A stretch of DNA of 37,598 bases from assembly GCA_025359105.1 (NCBI GenBank), contig JANYHK010000008.1, positions 1-37,598 on the forward strand, read 5' to 3'. Shown piece by piece: positions 1 through 8,341 of the stretch. This stretch comes from Myxococcales bacterium. GTDB lineage: Bacteria > Myxococcota_A > Polyangia > Polyangiales > Polyangiaceae. The notes under the pieces are model-generated. The model made no database searches. It was not told the DNA's origin and saw nothing but the letters and a program-made list of their open reading frames with translations. How positions within the stretch are numbered: the first letter of the stretch is position 1; each line of letters starts with the position of its first letter. A program made the translations under genes and the position numbers.

Positions 1-752
1 CGAACCCACATGGCGCGCGCGAGGAAGGCGAGGAGCGCGGCCTCGGCGACCGCGATCGCGGCGGTTTCGGGCGTGAGCGCGCCGAGGAGCGCTTGCGCCG
101 GCACCGTCGTCATGAGGCCCAGCGGCACCAGGAAGGTGAGCACGAGGCGCACCGCGCCGCGGAAGACGGACGACGGCCATCGCGCGGCGTCGAAGACGGC
201 GCTGAAGACGTCGGTGAGGTTGTCGGTGCGGACCGCGTAGAAGACGGTGCACATCGCGAGCGTCCAGAGCGCGTGGAGGATGATGGCAGCGGCCGCGAAG
301 AGCAGCACCGCCGCGCCCACATGCGCGGCGGAAGGCGCGCGGCCCAGCTCGCGGAACGCAATCACGAAGATGCCCAGCGCCGTCAGGAGGTTCACCGAGC
401 GCCACGGGTGAAAGCGCGCCGTCGAGACCAAAAACTGCGCGTCCACCGGTTTCATCAGCACGTGATCCATCGTCCCGCGGCGCACGTGCTCGACGACGGA
501 GGCGAAGCTCGGGTTCATCGCCCCTTCCATCAGGGCCTGCAGGAGCGTGAAGAAGCCGACCACGACGAGCGCCTCGCCGAACGCCCACCCGGCGACGTCG
601 CGCCGCAGGCTGAAGACGACGAGGAGGGGCGCGAGGGCGGTCGACGTCCAGACGATCTCGATCAGCGCGTCGAGCACGAAGTCCGCGCGGTACTGCAGCG
701 CGACGAGCATCGAGGCGCGAAGCTGGGCGAGAAAGAGGCGAACGTAGCGCAC
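1..752 (-). CDS. ABC-2 type exporter permease, second subunit (partial at window edge)
   Basis: Reading the minus strand from a GTG at 752 gives an open frame of 250 codons running off the window. It starts VRYVRLFLAQLRASM, has an early charged segment, then several long hydrophobic stretches. A cytoplasmic segment contains RRGTMDHVLMKPVDAQF, typical of the DUF990/ABC2_membrane_6 type of permease. It would form the membrane channel of an exporter with the adjacent permease and ATPase. The start lies 2 bases after the TGA of the upstream permease, so the genes are almost certainly co-transcribed and translationally coupled. The family is about 260 residues long, so only the last few residues are probably missing. 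The substrate is unknown. Confidence 0.85.
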   Translation of the reverse strand, partial: MRYVRLFLAQLRASMLVALQYRADFVLDALIEIVWTSTALAPLLVVFSLRRDVAGWAFGEALVVVGFFTLLQALMEGAMNPSFASVVEHVRRGTMDHVLMKPVDAQFLVSTARFHPWRSVNLLTALGIFVIAFRELGRAPSAAHVGAAVLLFAAAAIILHALWTLAMCTVFYAVRTDNLTDVFSAVFDAARWPSSVFRGAVRLVLTFLVPLGLMTTVPAQALLGALTPETAAIAVAEAALLAFLARAMWV

Positions 753-754
753 CG

Positions 755-1534
755 TCAGCCTCCGTACGCCGCGAAGCGCCCCACGCCGCGCCGCCACAGC
801 GCGCGCACCGCGAGTCCTGCGAGCGCGACGAACAACCACTGCCGCGCGAGCAGCTCGAGGGCCACCGCGGGCGCGTGCGCTCCGGTGAGGAGCTCCGCAG
901 GCAGCCCAATCTGGTAGCGGAACGGCAGCCACTCGACGATCGCGCGGAGCCGTGCGGGGAAGAGCTCGACGGGGATCGTGTACCCGCTGAAGACGAAGAG
1001 GCCGGCGAGCCACGCGTCCATCACCTTGTCGCTCCAGTCCATGAACAGCGAGAGCGCACCCACCGCGAAGCTGACGAGGAGCGACAGGAGCCACGCGCCG
1101 ACGAGCGACGCGAAGAACGCGAGCCACGCCGCCGCGCCGCGCGCGAGCGCGCCCTCCCCCAGAGTAGCGAGCATTCCGAGCGCGACGGGGACGGCGACGG
1201 CGACGCGCACCGGCAGGGCGCCGACGCTCTCCGCCGCGTACGCGAGCAGCGGGTGGACGGGGCGCAAGAGCCGCGCGGCCAGCGTTCCGTCGCGGACCTC
1301 GAGGTTGATCTGCCGCGACACGAACGAGCCGGTGAGGCTGCGCACGACGAACGTGGCCAGAAAATACGCCACGAATCGCGCCTGATCGAAGCCGCCCACC
1401 GGCCCGTCGCGGGCGACCGCGCTGTAGAACGCGATCATCACGAGGGGCATCGTCGTCGACAGGAGCCACACGACCACTTCGGTGCGGTACGCGACCGACT
1501 CCGTCGCGCCGACGCGCGCGAGCGCGCGAAACAC
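755..1534 (-). CDS. ABC-2 type exporter permease, first subunit
   Basis: This 259-residue integral membrane protein has about six hydrophobic segments. It contains the short cytoplasmic motif NLEVRDGTLAARLLRPVHP, which resembles the matching segment of the neighbouring permease (RRGTMDHVLMKPV). This pattern, two related permeases with one ATPase, is that of the uncharacterised COG4586/COG4587/COG3694 exporter type. A FSGYTIPVELFP segment near residue 180 also fits ABC-2 permeases. The start is a GTG at 1534, 20 bases after the ATPase stop. It probably pairs with the next permease as a heterodimer in the inner membrane. The cargo cannot be told from sequence. Confidence 0.88.
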   Translation of the reverse strand: MFRALARVGATESVAYRTEVVVWLLSTTMPLVMIAFYSAVARDGPVGGFDQARFVAYFLATFVVRSLTGSFVSRQINLEVRDGTLAARLLRPVHPLLAYAAESVGALPVRVAVAVPVALGMLATLGEGALARGAAAWLAFFASLVGAWLLSLLVSFAVGALSLFMDWSDKVMDAWLAGLFVFSGYTIPVELFPARLRAIVEWLPFRYQIGLPAELLTGAHAPAVALELLARQWLFVALAGLAVRALWRRGVGRFAAYGG

Positions 1535-1554
1535 GCGTGCGCGGTGCGCGAGGC

Positions 1555-2544
1555 TCAGGGCGCACCGCCGTCCGGGTTGCCCGTCGCGAAGACCTCGGAG
1601 ATCACCTCTTCGATCGGCGGGTTCTCGATCGTCAAGTCCAGGAGCGGAAGCTCGGCGAGCGCGCGCGCGAAGGCCTCGTGCACACGGGCGGGATCGACGC
1701 GCAGCACCGCCTCCGCGTCGTCGTGGCGCACGATCGCGCCCAGCCGCTCGAGGTCCACTCGCGCGACGGGGCGGGAGAACCGCAAGACGACGTGCTTGTC
1801 CGGCCGCACGCGACGCGCGAGGGCGTCGAGCGCGCCGTCGTACACGAGCTTTCCCTTACCGACGAGGATGACGCGCGGGCACAAGGCCACGACGTCGTCC
1901 ATGTAGTGGCTCGTCAAGACGAGCGTGGCGCCCGTCGTCTCGCTGTACTTCTTCACGAAGCCGCGGAGGGTGACCTGCATCGCGACGTCGAGGCCGAGCG
2001 TGGGCTCGTCGAGGAAGAGCACCTTGGGCCGATGGATGAGCGCGGCGGCGAGCTCGCACTTCATCCGCTCACCGAGCGACAGCTGGCGCGTGGGGCGTCG
2101 CGCGACGAGATCGATGTCGAGCAGCAGAGTGAGCTCACGCAGCGTCGCGTCGTATCGTGCGCGCGGGACGTCGTACAGAATACGGTTCAGCTCGAACGTC
2201 TCCGCGGGCGGCAGATCCCAGAGGAGCTGCTGCTTTTGACCCAGGACAAGAGTGACGCTCTTCAGGAACGCGTCGTCGCGCTTCTTCGGCTCTTGGCCGG
2301 CCACGGTCACCTCGCCGGAGGTCGGGTGGAGGAGCCCCGCGAGGAGCTTCAGCGTCGTCGTCTTTCCCGCGCCGTTCGGCCCCAGGAGCCCTACGCGCTC
2401 GCCCGCGGCGATCTCGAAGGAGACGTCGTCGACCGCCCTCACCGTCTCGAACGTCCGATGAAAGAGCGCACCGAGCGCGGCAGCGAGCCCCGGCGGGCGC
2501 GACTGGACCTCGTAATATTTGGAGAGGTGTCGTGCCGCGATCAT
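1555..2544 (-). CDS. ABC exporter ATP-binding protein (COG4586-like)
   Basis: This is the 329-residue ATPase that powers the two downstream permeases. The Walker A motif GPNGAGKTT starts at residue 55. The signature is LSLGERMKCE, Walker B is VLFLDEPTLGLD, and the switch histidine is in LTSHYMDD. A longer N-terminal region (RPPGLAAALGALFHR) before the core beta strand and the LSLGE form of the signature are typical of the COG4586 group, which works with ABC2_membrane_6 permeases. I chose the ATG at 2544 because AGGGCGGG lies just upstream and the domain begins there. The same frame stays open far further upstream, but only as an antisense shadow of the WD40 gene. It is the first gene of a three-gene operon, divergent from the gene at 2632. 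Confidence 0.93.
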   Translation of the reverse strand: MIAARHLSKYYEVQSRPPGLAAALGALFHRTFETVRAVDDVSFEIAAGERVGLLGPNGAGKTTTLKLLAGLLHPTSGEVTVAGQEPKKRDDAFLKSVTLVLGQKQQLLWDLPPAETFELNRILYDVPRARYDATLRELTLLLDIDLVARRPTRQLSLGERMKCELAAALIHRPKVLFLDEPTLGLDVAMQVTLRGFVKKYSETTGATLVLTSHYMDDVVALCPRVILVGKGKLVYDGALDALARRVRPDKHVVLRFSRPVARVDLERLGAIVRHDDAEAVLRVDPARVHEAFARALAELPLLDLTIENPPIEEVISEVFATGNPDGGAP

Positions 2545-2631
2545 CCCGCCCTGTCTTGTAGCCGTTTCCCGCGGCGGCGGAACATTGCAAACCTCGACGG
2601 GCGCGGGGCCCTGCGCTAAGAAGCCGCCTCC

Positions 2632-4518
2632 GTGAAGATCGATCCGCGCACCGCGACCCCTTGCCGGACCGTCGCCTTCTCCCCGGACGGACGCACCCTC
2701 GCGGAGGCGAACTACCTGGGCTTCGTGACGCTCCGCGACGCGCGTACCGCGGAGGTCCACCGCCGCTTCCTCGCGCAGACGGCCCTCGTCGAGACGGTGC
2801 GCTTCGAGCCGAGCACCGGCAACCTCCTGCTCGTCGGCGCGGGCTTCGAGGGCGGGCGGGACATGGGCGTCTGCAAGATCCTCGACCCGGCGACCGGCCT
2901 GCGCCTCGCCGAGCTCCGTGGCCACCAGGACGACGCGACCGACGTGCTCGCCCTCTCCTCTGGTACGCGAGCTGCGGGCGCTCGCCGCCGCGTGCTGACG
3001 GTCGGCCTTGATCGCAAGGTCATCGTGCACGACGTGGAGGATCCCTCTCGCACGTGGGTGTGGGACGACTACGAGGACTACCTCAACACCTGCGCGGAGC
3101 GCCCGTGGCACGATGGGCACGTCGCGGTCGCCGGCGACTCGCCGTTCACTTACGTGCTCGACGTGAACGCGCGCACGGTCGTCGCCAAGCTCGAGACGCC
3201 CGGCGACTGCAACGGCCTCATGTGGAGCGAGGACGGGCGCTTCGTCATGATCGCCGACGATCTCGGGCGCGTGCTCTACTTCGACGCCGACGCGGGCTGG
3301 AAGCTCACCCACGAGTCGAAGGTGGGCGGCGCGGCCAAGCGCATGGTGGAGGACCCGCGGGACCGGGCGCGCGCGCTCACAGCCTGCTACGACGGGCGCG
3401 TCTGGTCGGTGCCGCGTGCGCCGGACGGGCGCTCTTCCTTCGTCGTCGCCGAGCGTCGGCGTGGCATGTGGGGCATCAACGTCGCCGCGACGAAGGATCG
3501 CCTCGCGGTCCCCAGCTTCTTCGATCGCGCCTACCTCCTCGGGCGAGACGCCGCGGGCCTCGCGATCGACGACGTCGGCACCGAGCCGGCCCCCACCTTC
3601 GGATGCAACTGGGTCGCGGTGCATCCCTCCGGTGACGAGATCGCCGTCACCCACGACGACGGACGCATCCGCGTGCGAGATGCCAAGACGGGCAAGCTCG
3701 TGCGCGTCCTCGGCCCCGACACGAGCTCGCTCTACATGGGCGCGGCGTTCCACCCGCGCTTGCCGCTGCTCGCGACGATCGACTTCTACGGTGAGGCGCT
3801 GGTCTACGACTACGCATCGGGCAAGGTGCTCTGGCGCGCCGACATGGGCTTCGGCCCAGGGATTTGCCTCGATTTCAGCCCTGACGGGCGCTTTCTCGCA
3901 GCCGGCGGGTACGCGTGGCGCGGGCGCGTGGTGCCGCTGGGCGACGACGGCCTGCCGCGCGCGGTCCTGGAGCTCGACGCGATGAACCGCGGCGTCTTGA
4001 AGAGCGTCGCCTTCGCGAGCGCCACGCGCCTGCTCGCCGCGTCGGGCTGCGGCACGCTCGTCGTGCACGATCTCGACGGCGGCCGCTTCAAAGCGACGCG
4101 GGCGATTCGCGGCCAGCCGAACATGGAGCTCTCGAATGGCGTCTCGGCGTCGCCGGACGGCAACGTCGCGTACCTCGTCTCGCGCGACCAGTCCGTGCGC
4201 GCGTTCGACCTCGACTCCGGCGCGCAGATGCGCACCGGCCTCGCCCACGTGCGCGGCGCCAAGACCGTGCACGCCTCGCCGAACGGGCGCTACGTCGTGA
4301 CCGGCGCCTACGATCGCACCGTGCTCATCTGGTCGGCGTCGGATCTGAGCGTCAGCCTCCCGCCCATTCGCCTCGCCAACTCCGGCATCTCTGGCGTTCG
4401 CGCGCACGGCGAGACGGTCTTCGCGTGCTCGTTCGACGGCGTCGTCTTCGCCGCCAGCGCGACGACCGGGCGCCTCTCGTGGTTCAAGACGGCCGCCGAT
4501 GCGGCCGAGGGGAATTGA
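2632..4518 (+). CDS. WD40-like beta-propeller protein
   Basis: The 628-residue protein starts at a GTG and has no signal peptide or membrane segment, so it is probably cytoplasmic. Repeating blade signatures run its whole length: VAFSPDGRTLA near the N-terminus, IAVTHDDGRIRVRDAKTGK in the middle, LDFSPDGRFLAAGG later, and YVVTGAYDRTVLIWSASD near the C-terminus. These are WD40/quinoprotein-like blades, enough for one or two propellers. Such proteins are normally protein-interaction platforms, and no catalytic domain is visible. It is divergent from the ABC exporter with an 87-base gap, and the VOC gene follows 7 bases after its stop, so the two are probably one transcript. The partner is unknown. 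Confidence 0.85.
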   Translation: MKIDPRTATPCRTVAFSPDGRTLAEANYLGFVTLRDARTAEVHRRFLAQTALVETVRFEPSTGNLLLVGAGFEGGRDMGVCKILDPATGLRLAELRGHQDDATDVLALSSGTRAAGARRRVLTVGLDRKVIVHDVEDPSRTWVWDDYEDYLNTCAERPWHDGHVAVAGDSPFTYVLDVNARTVVAKLETPGDCNGLMWSEDGRFVMIADDLGRVLYFDADAGWKLTHESKVGGAAKRMVEDPRDRARALTACYDGRVWSVPRAPDGRSSFVVAERRRGMWGINVAATKDRLAVPSFFDRAYLLGRDAAGLAIDDVGTEPAPTFGCNWVAVHPSGDEIAVTHDDGRIRVRDAKTGKLVRVLGPDTSSLYMGAAFHPRLPLLATIDFYGEALVYDYASGKVLWRADMGFGPGICLDFSPDGRFLAAGGYAWRGRVVPLGDDGLPRAVLELDAMNRGVLKSVAFASATRLLAASGCGTLVVHDLDGGRFKATRAIRGQPNMELSNGVSASPDGNVAYLVSRDQSVRAFDLDSGAQMRTGLAHVRGAKTVHASPNGRYVVTGAYDRTVLIWSASDLSVSLPPIRLANSGISGVRAHGETVFACSFDGVVFAASATTGRLSWFKTAADAAEGN

Positions 4519-4525
4519 ACGGCCC

Positions 4526-4945
4526 ATGCAAGCGAACGGCTTCGTGTTCTTCGAGATCTACGTGACCGATCTCGCGCACTACCGCGCCATCTTCCAGCAT
4601 GGCCTCGCGATGAAGGTCGTCGAGGACGACGGCGACTTCGTGAAGCTGCAGTCCTCGTACGGTACCGTCCTCCTGAACGCGATGACGGAGCGGCCGAAGG
4701 ACCACCCGTTCGCCGGCTACCGCGACGTTCCCTTGCGCGGCCTCGGCGTCGAGATGGGGATCGTCACGGTGGAGCTCGCGGCCGCGCACGCGCGCACCCA
4801 GACGATCCCAGGCTGCGCCGTCAGCGAGATCGTGACGCAGGAGTGGGGAATGAGCGATTTCCGGATCCGGACGCGCGAAGGCTACTTCTTCCGCGTGACG
4901 ACGCCCGATCCCGACGAGCCGTTCAACTCGCCGGCTGTCCCTTGA
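4526..4945 (+). CDS. VOC-superfamily (glyoxalase/bleomycin-resistance fold) protein
   Basis: A 139-residue protein with a VOC-like pattern. It starts with an FFEIYVTDLAHYRAIF strand-helix segment. This is followed by a GLAMKVVEDDGDFVKL hairpin and ends with FRIRTREGYFFRVTTPDP, which matches the last strand of such folds. The ATG at 4526 was chosen over the upstream in-frame ATG at 4499 because it follows AGGGGAA at a suitable distance and does not overlap the WD40 gene. No clear metal-ligand set could be assigned, so enzyme activity is open. Its last 23 bases overlap, in convergent orientation, the last codons of the YceI gene. Confidence 0.75.
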   Translation: MQANGFVFFEIYVTDLAHYRAIFQHGLAMKVVEDDGDFVKLQSSYGTVLLNAMTERPKDHPFAGYRDVPLRGLGVEMGIVTVELAAAHARTQTIPGCAVSEIVTQEWGMSDFRIRTREGYFFRVTTPDPDEPFNSPAVP

Positions 4946-5588
4946 GGGTGAGCTTGACGAGGACGCCGTCCTTGATGAGGTCGTCCTTCTTCCCCGGGTA
5001 GACGATCCCGAAGTCCTTGCGGTTGATCGTGAACTCGCACGTCGCGATCACCACGCCGCCCTCGAGCTTGATCGTGGCCGGCACGCCCAGCGAGCGCGTG
5101 ACGCCGTGCAAGTTCAGGTTGCCCGTCAGGGTGTGCGTGGCCCCGGCGGCCCCGCCGAGGACGATCGACGTCGACGTGAAGGTCGACTTCGGGAACTTCT
5201 CCACGTCGAAGAAATCCTTGCTCCTGAGGTGCTCGTCGAGCTCCTCGTCGTCGGTCTTGAGGGACTTGGTCTCTAGCGTGACGGCGACCGTGCCGGCTTC
5301 GATCTTCCCGCCGGGGACGACGATGGTGCCGGTGAACTTGCCGAACGTGCCGTCGTGCTTGCCGGTGACCTTCGCGCCGACGAAGGCGATTTTCGACGTC
5401 GCCTCCGAAAGCGTGTAGCTCCCCGCGGCGCTGGCTGCGCCCGCGTCGCCCGCAGACGTTGGACCGGCTTCGGCGACCGCGACGGCGGACCCGACGGTCG
5501 CGGCGACCTTGCCCTTCGTCGGATCGTTGTTGCACGCCGAAGAGGCGGCGAGGAGGCCGAGGAGCACGAGAAGCGGGCGCGCACGCAT
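4923..5588 (-). CDS. YceI-family protein, probable lipoprotein
   Basis: The 221-residue precursor has a signal sequence (MRARPLLVLLGLLAASSAC), ending in a cysteine that could be lipidated although the lipobox is imperfect. An Ala/Gly-rich linker follows. The YceI domain spans about residue 57 to the end: YTLSEATSKIAFVGAKVTG, then HLRSKDFFDVEKFPKSTF, then LNLHGVTRSLGVPA, and NRKDFGIVYPGKKDDLI near the C-terminus. YceI proteins are periplasmic lipocalin-like barrels that bind long isoprenoid or lipid-like molecules. It is last in a minus-strand operon, 15 bases after the hydrolase gene, and overlaps the VOC gene convergently. Confidence 0.92.
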   Translation of the reverse strand: MRARPLLVLLGLLAASSACNNDPTKGKVAATVGSAVAVAEAGPTSAGDAGAASAAGSYTLSEATSKIAFVGAKVTGKHDGTFGKFTGTIVVPGGKIEAGTVAVTLETKSLKTDDEELDEHLRSKDFFDVEKFPKSTFTSTSIVLGGAAGATHTLTGNLNLHGVTRSLGVPATIKLEGGVVIATCEFTINRKDFGIVYPGKKDDLIKDGVLVKLTLKGQPAS

Positions 5589-5603
5589 ACTGCCTGCTTA
5601 CAC

Positions 5604-6449
5604 CTATTTCGTGCCGCCGTCCGCCGCCTCGCCGTTCGCCACGACCCAGTCGACGGCTTCGGCCATGATGTCGTCGATGTTCGCCGAGTAGTAGTGCCCC
5701 GCCTTGGGCATCACCCACAGGCGCGCCGGGTAGCCCTGCTTCGCGAGCGCGGCGGCGGTCTTTCGCTCGCCGGCGATCTGTCCACCGATCTCCCCGGCGA
5801 TCAGCGCGACGGCGCGCACGCCGGCCTTGCGGAGCGCGGGGACGCTGAGCGGCACGTCGGCCTCGTTCAGGACGAGGTACGGCCAGCGCCCCGGCGTTCG
5901 TGCTGCGATCTGAACCGCCGCGTACGCGCCACGCGAGAATCCAGTGAGCACGGCCCCGTCGCGCGTCATCTCCGAGGGGTAGGCGGCGCTCACGGTCTCG
6001 ATCGCGCGCTCGAGATCGTCATCCATCTTGTCGAACGGCTCGGTCCACGTTGGCGCGTTGTACGAACCGGGTCCGCACGAGGCGTTGCCGGTGGGGCACA
6101 CGAGGAAGCCGCGCTCGCTCGCGGCGTGCAGCCAGTAGCCGCATGCGTAGCCGGGCGGGTTGCACACGCCGTGCAGGTTCGCGATCAGGCGCTGCGGCGT
6201 GGGACGCGCGGGGGGGATCGCGAAGTAGACGGCGCGCTTGCCGAGGAAGGGGAGCTCGTAGGGACCGGCGGCTCGGGGTCCGGCGTCCGGCGTCGGCGTC
6301 GGCGTCGGGCTGGGGGTCGCGGTCGGGCTCGGGGTCGGGGTCGGGGTCGGGGTCGGAATCGCGGTCGGGGTCGGGGTCGGGGTCGAGGTCGCGCTCGTGC
6401 GGGCGCACGCGACGAGGAGGGGGAGGAGCGGCCAGGGAAGAAGCCGCAT
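5604..6449 (-). CDS. Exported alpha/beta-hydrolase lipoprotein with Pro/Thr linker
   Basis: The 281-residue protein has a short signal with a good lipobox (LLVAC, lipidation at Cys15). A nearly pure Thr-Pro linker follows at about residues 23-54, then an alpha/beta-hydrolase domain. The nucleophile elbow is GFSRG with Ser172. A probable oxyanion LHG segment lies near residue 92, and the likely catalytic histidine is in MPKAGHYYSAN near the C-terminus. Six cysteines in the first half of the domain suggest disulfides in the envelope. The ATG at 6449 is 2 bases after the SulP stop. An in-frame GTG at 6455 overlaps that stop as GTGA and could also be the start. Substrate unknown; esterase or peptidase-like activity is possible. 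Confidence 0.82.
   Translation of the reverse strand: MRLLPWPLLPLLVACARTSATSTPTPTPTAIPTPTPTPTPSPTATPSPTPTPTPDAGPRAAGPYELPFLGKRAVYFAIPPARPTPQRLIANLHGVCNPPGYACGYWLHAASERGFLVCPTGNASCGPGSYNAPTWTEPFDKMDDDLERAIETVSAAYPSEMTRDGAVLTGFSRGAYAAVQIAARTPGRWPYLVLNEADVPLSVPALRKAGVRAVALIAGEIGGQIAGERKTAAALAKQGYPARLWVMPKAGHYYSANIDDIMAEAVDWVVANGEAADGGTK
6288..6383 (-). repeat. Thr-Pro coding microsatellite
   Basis: A run of six-base units reading roughly gtcggg on the plus strand encodes a (TP)n linker with a few Ala, Ile or Ser substitutions. It lies between the lipid anchor and the hydrolase domain. The repetitive DNA makes unit-number change by slippage likely, always in frame. Confidence 0.85.
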
Positions 6450-6451
6450 GG

Positions 6452-8245
6452 TCACGCTTGCGGGGGGTTCGGGGCGATGTGCGAACGCGAGGGCGGCGCG
6501 TCGTCGCCCGCGACCTGCATGAGCTCGCGGGCGAGCGCCTTGCCCTCCTCGACCCCCGCCGCGACGTACGCCTGCGAGAGCTCCGCCTTGTCGAAGACGC
6601 GGCGCGGCTCGGGGAGCGGGCCGCAGATGATCACGCGTCGCTTGGCCTTGTAGAGCGCCGCGCACGCGCTCTCGAGCGCGACGAGGCCGGTCGCGTCGAT
6701 CGCCGGCACGCGCGACAGGTCGAGGAGGATGATGCGCACGTCGGGCCGCAGACGCTCGATCTGCCCCATCGCGTGCTGCGCGGCGCCGAAGAAGAGCGGG
6801 CCGGCGATCTCGTAGCGGACGACGCCCTCCGGCAGATCGCGATCGGTGTCGGCGCGCCCTTCGCCGGACAGACCGAGGCCGCCCTGCGTGAGCTCCGCCA
6901 TGCGCTTCATGAAGAGGAGCGCGGCCAGGACGACGCCGACGCTCACCGCCTTCACCATGTCGAAGAACACGGTGAGGAAGAAGCACGTGAGGAGGACCGT
7001 CACGTCGCTCTTGGGCGCGACCTGCAGGATGTGGTTGAAGTGCCGCCGCTCCGACATGTTCCACGCGACGAGCAGGAGCAGCGCCGCGAGCGAGGCCATC
7101 GGCACGTACGCGACGAGCGGCGCGAGGACGACGATCGAGAGCAGCACGACCGCGGAGTGCACGACCGCCGAGAACGGTGACTTCGCCCCGGCGCGGATGT
7201 TCGTGGCCGTGCGGGCGAGGGCGCCGGTGGCTGCGATGCCGCCGAAGAACGGCGCGAGGATGTTGCCGATCCCCTGGCCGACGAGCTCTGCGTTCGGGTC
7301 GTGCCGCTTGCCGGTCATGCCGTCGGCGATGACGGCGGAGAGGAGAGACTCGATGGCGCCGAGCATCGCGATCGTGAACGCCGCGGGGAAGAGCTCGCGC
7401 GCCATCGCGAAGGTGAAGTGCCCCTGGCCCCACGGCAAGATCGGTCGCGGCGGCATCGGCGGAATGCCCGCGTAGATCGTGTCGCCGACGGTCGTGTGGA
7501 ACTTGGTGCCGATCGTCGCGACGTGGAACTCCGGAACGAGCCGGCTCACCGCGAACGCGACCGCGCTCGACACCGCGAGCGCGATGAGCGGCGCGGGGAC
7601 CTTCTTGATGACCTTGGGCATACCCAGGAGCAAGCCGAGCGTAAGCGCAGCGATCGCCGTCTCGTAGAGGGACGCGGTGCCGCGCGCGTCCCAGAGCGCG
7701 ACGACCTTGCCGACGTAGCCCTCCGGCATCTCGGCGATCTGGAGGCCGAGCGCGTCCTTGATCTGCAGGGTCGCGATCACCACGGCGATGCCGCTCGTGA
7801 AGCCGGTCGTGACCGGGTGGGGGATGAACTGGATGAGCTTCCCGAGCCGTGCGATGCCCATCACGAGGAGGAGGCCGCCCGCCATGAGCCCGGCGGTCAG
7901 GAGCCCGCTCAGCCCGAACTGGCGGACGATGGGCTCGAGGATGACGATGAACGCGGCCGTCGGTCCGGCGATCTGGAACTTCGAGCCGCCGGTCAGGGCG
8001 ATCGCCGTGCCGGCGACGACCGCGGTGTACAGGCCATGCTGCGGCGGCGCGCCGACCGCGATCGCGAGCGCCATCGAGAGAGGCAGCGCGACGACGCCGA
8101 CGACGAGTCCTGCCATCAGGTCGGCGCGCATCTCCTTCACGCCGTAGCCCGCGGCGAACGTCCTGCGCAGCGCGGTGGCGAAGGGGATGCCTTGCTTCGT
8201 CAGCTCACGGGGAAGAGCGAGGAGCGATTCCAGCCTGCGGCGCAC
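6452..8245 (-). CDS. SulP-family anion transporter with STAS domain
   Basis: The 597-residue protein begins with a short cytoplasmic tail, then MRADLMAGLVVGVVALPLSM opens the transmembrane domain. A QHGLYTAVVAG segment and the GFTSGIAVVIATLQIKDALG region are classic SulP/SLC26 signatures. About a dozen hydrophobic segments are followed by a C-terminal STAS domain (about residues 470-575) with the IDATGL motif. SulP proteins carry sulfate, bicarbonate or dicarboxylates across the inner membrane, and which one applies here cannot be decided. I chose the GTG at 8245 because the frame upstream reads into the divergent cytochrome gene and has no conserved sequence. It is first in an operon with the hydrolase and YceI genes. 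Confidence 0.92.
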   Translation of the reverse strand: MRRRLESLLALPRELTKQGIPFATALRRTFAAGYGVKEMRADLMAGLVVGVVALPLSMALAIAVGAPPQHGLYTAVVAGTAIALTGGSKFQIAGPTAAFIVILEPIVRQFGLSGLLTAGLMAGGLLLVMGIARLGKLIQFIPHPVTTGFTSGIAVVIATLQIKDALGLQIAEMPEGYVGKVVALWDARGTASLYETAIAALTLGLLLGMPKVIKKVPAPLIALAVSSAVAFAVSRLVPEFHVATIGTKFHTTVGDTIYAGIPPMPPRPILPWGQGHFTFAMARELFPAAFTIAMLGAIESLLSAVIADGMTGKRHDPNAELVGQGIGNILAPFFGGIAATGALARTATNIRAGAKSPFSAVVHSAVVLLSIVVLAPLVAYVPMASLAALLLLVAWNMSERRHFNHILQVAPKSDVTVLLTCFFLTVFFDMVKAVSVGVVLAALLFMKRMAELTQGGLGLSGEGRADTDRDLPEGVVRYEIAGPLFFGAAQHAMGQIERLRPDVRIILLDLSRVPAIDATGLVALESACAALYKAKRRVIICGPLPEPRRVFDKAELSQAYVAAGVEEGKALARELMQVAGDDAPPSRSHIAPNPPQA

Positions 8246-8341
8246 GACGGCAGGAGCATCTCGCCGGGCACCCTCGCCGTCAAAGCATTCCTGGCGCTTG
8301 TGTGGGGCGGGCCGATTTGTGAGGATGCGCCAGGTCTGGCC

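Noticed and set aside
2545-4527. A continuous minus-strand frame extending the ABC ATPase upstream to 4527
   Set aside because: It lies antisense to the WD40 gene and has no family sequence. High third-position GC leaves antisense frames open in this genome, and the ATPase start with a ribosome site is at 2544.
6288-6383. The repetitive tract as a CRISPR or structural DNA element
   Set aside because: It is an in-frame Thr-Pro coding repeat with six-base units and no spacers.
6450-7433. Upstream extension of the hydrolase frame to 7433
   Set aside because: The extra translation is Arg/Ala-rich shadow of the SulP gene. The real lipoprotein signal begins at 6449 or 6455.
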